DNA of 7,306 nt from JALSJK01 sp964530345. GTDB lineage: Bacteria > Pseudomonadota > Gammaproteobacteria > Methylococcales > Methylomonadaceae. The notes beneath the pieces are model-generated. The model saw only the letters and a program-made list of their open reading frames with translations, made no database searches and had not been told where the DNA came from. Shown here piece by piece: positions 6,887 to 7,306 of this stretch. The stretch spans positions 1-7,306 of the forward strand of contig CAZGYJ010000143.1 in assembly GCA_964530345.1 (NCBI GenBank), written 5' to 3'. The translations under genes were made by a program, and so were the position numbers. How positions within the stretch are numbered: the stretch's first letter is position 1; every line of letters starts with the position of its first letter.

Positions 6887-7023
6887 ACCACTACCATTAA
6901 GTTAAGAGTACTTGTTGTTTGTAGGTCAGGTTAGCAGTAGCGTAACCCGACAAAATCTAGAAAATGTTGGGTTACGCTACTGCTAACCCAACCTACACTT
7001 TGTCTTAACTTAATGGCAGTGGT
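6887..7023. repeat. 137-base imperfect palindrome (REP/MITE-like element)
   Basis: Two nested pairs of arms. The outer arms, 6887-6907 and 7003-7023, pair over 21 bp with one mismatch. The inner arms, 6921-6952 and 6965-6996, pair over 32 bp with three mismatches around a 12-base loop containing CTAG. The inner core reads TTAGCAGTAGCGTAACCC and its complement. Length, symmetry and position between genes fit a dispersed palindromic repeat or miniature element. As minus-strand RNA, three of the four mismatches become G-U pairs. The right outer arm covers the stop codon of the HdeD-like gene. No transposase is present, and no clear target duplication was found at the ends. Confidence 0.8.
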
Positions 7024-7306
7024 TCTTACGCACCCATAAACCAAACATTATCATTGCCCAACCCCGAAATGCTATTTCCACAGTCAAACAAAGTGACAAA
7101 AACCAGCCTTGATCAGTTGGCCATTCAACGCTGATTAACAACCCCAAAAGAATAGCAATTATTCCAAAAAACGAGGTCAATACAGCATTGGGCAAATGCA
7201 GCGCCTGAACCAATATGATACGGACAGCGCCGCGCACTATCAAAAATGCAGCTATCATTAAACTCAATCTTTGAGGAGGACCTGATACACTAAAAATAAT
7301 TAAACC
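7010..7306 (-). CDS. HdeD/DUF308-type membrane protein, C-terminal part
   Basis: A partial gene: the frame stays open to the right edge, so the true start lies outside the window, and the TTG at 7267 is unlikely to be the start. The visible 98 residues contain three or four hydrophobic segments (about LSLMIAAFLIV, VLTSFFGIIAILLGLLISV, WFLSLCLTVEIAFRGWAMIMFGLWV) with short loops. The pattern of paired helices, the GIIAILLGLLI motif followed by W-P, and the FRGWAMIMFGLWVRK end match the second half of HdeD/DUF308 proteins, which are six-helix inner membrane proteins. In E. coli HdeD belongs to the acid-resistance island, but most relatives have no known role. The last codons (NHCH, then TAA) are encoded by the arm of the large palindrome, so the original C-terminus may have been replaced when that element arrived. 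The family call is moderate. Confidence 0.7.
   Translation of the reverse strand, partial: GLIIFSVSGPPQRLSLMIAAFLIVRGAVRIILVQALHLPNAVLTSFFGIIAILLGLLISVEWPTDQGWFLSLCLTVEIAFRGWAMIMFGLWVRKNHCH

Overview
The window looks like chromosomal DNA of an AT-rich gammaproteobacterium. A typical guanylate kinase gene, two exported FKBP isomerases of the Mip/FkpA type and a CotA-like multicopper oxidase with Gram-negative signal peptides all fit this. The small RRM-like protein at the left edge and the overall gene style remind me of methane-oxidising Methylococcales, but that placement is an inference and no marker here settles it. No tRNA, rRNA, CRISPR array, transposase or phage gene was seen.

Layout: a small RRM-like basic protein (42-470, +) converges on a minus-strand block. 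In transcription order that block is a NarL/FixJ-type response regulator (5450-4800), a 462-base spacer with a nested inverted repeat, a Sec-exported multicopper oxidase (4337-2160), a strong hairpin just after its stop codon, then two tandem exported FKBP-type prolyl isomerases (1938-1228 and 1224-532). The two isomerase genes are only 3 bases apart, and the second gene's Shine-Dalgarno sequence lies in the last codons of the first. Further right are about 700 bases without a convincing gene, then gmk (6830-6204, -), a 137-base imperfect palindrome, and the C-terminal part of an HdeD/DUF308-type membrane protein that runs off the right edge.

The most interesting unit is the oxidase with its two isomerases. 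The oxidase is long (725 residues), rich in proline (61 residues) and has cysteines outside the copper site. It carries a plain Sec signal rather than a twin-arginine one, so it should cross the membrane unfolded and take up copper in the periplasm. Two downstream periplasmic prolyl isomerases would then make sense as folding helpers, and the upstream response regulator could control the set. This is a hypothesis from gene order and sequence features. The isomerases are diverged paralogues, each altered at a different part of the FKBP pocket, which suggests divided roles.

The second item of interest is the large palindrome between the HdeD-like gene and gmk. It looks like a dispersed REP/MITE-type element and supplies the stop codon and last codons of the HdeD-like gene.
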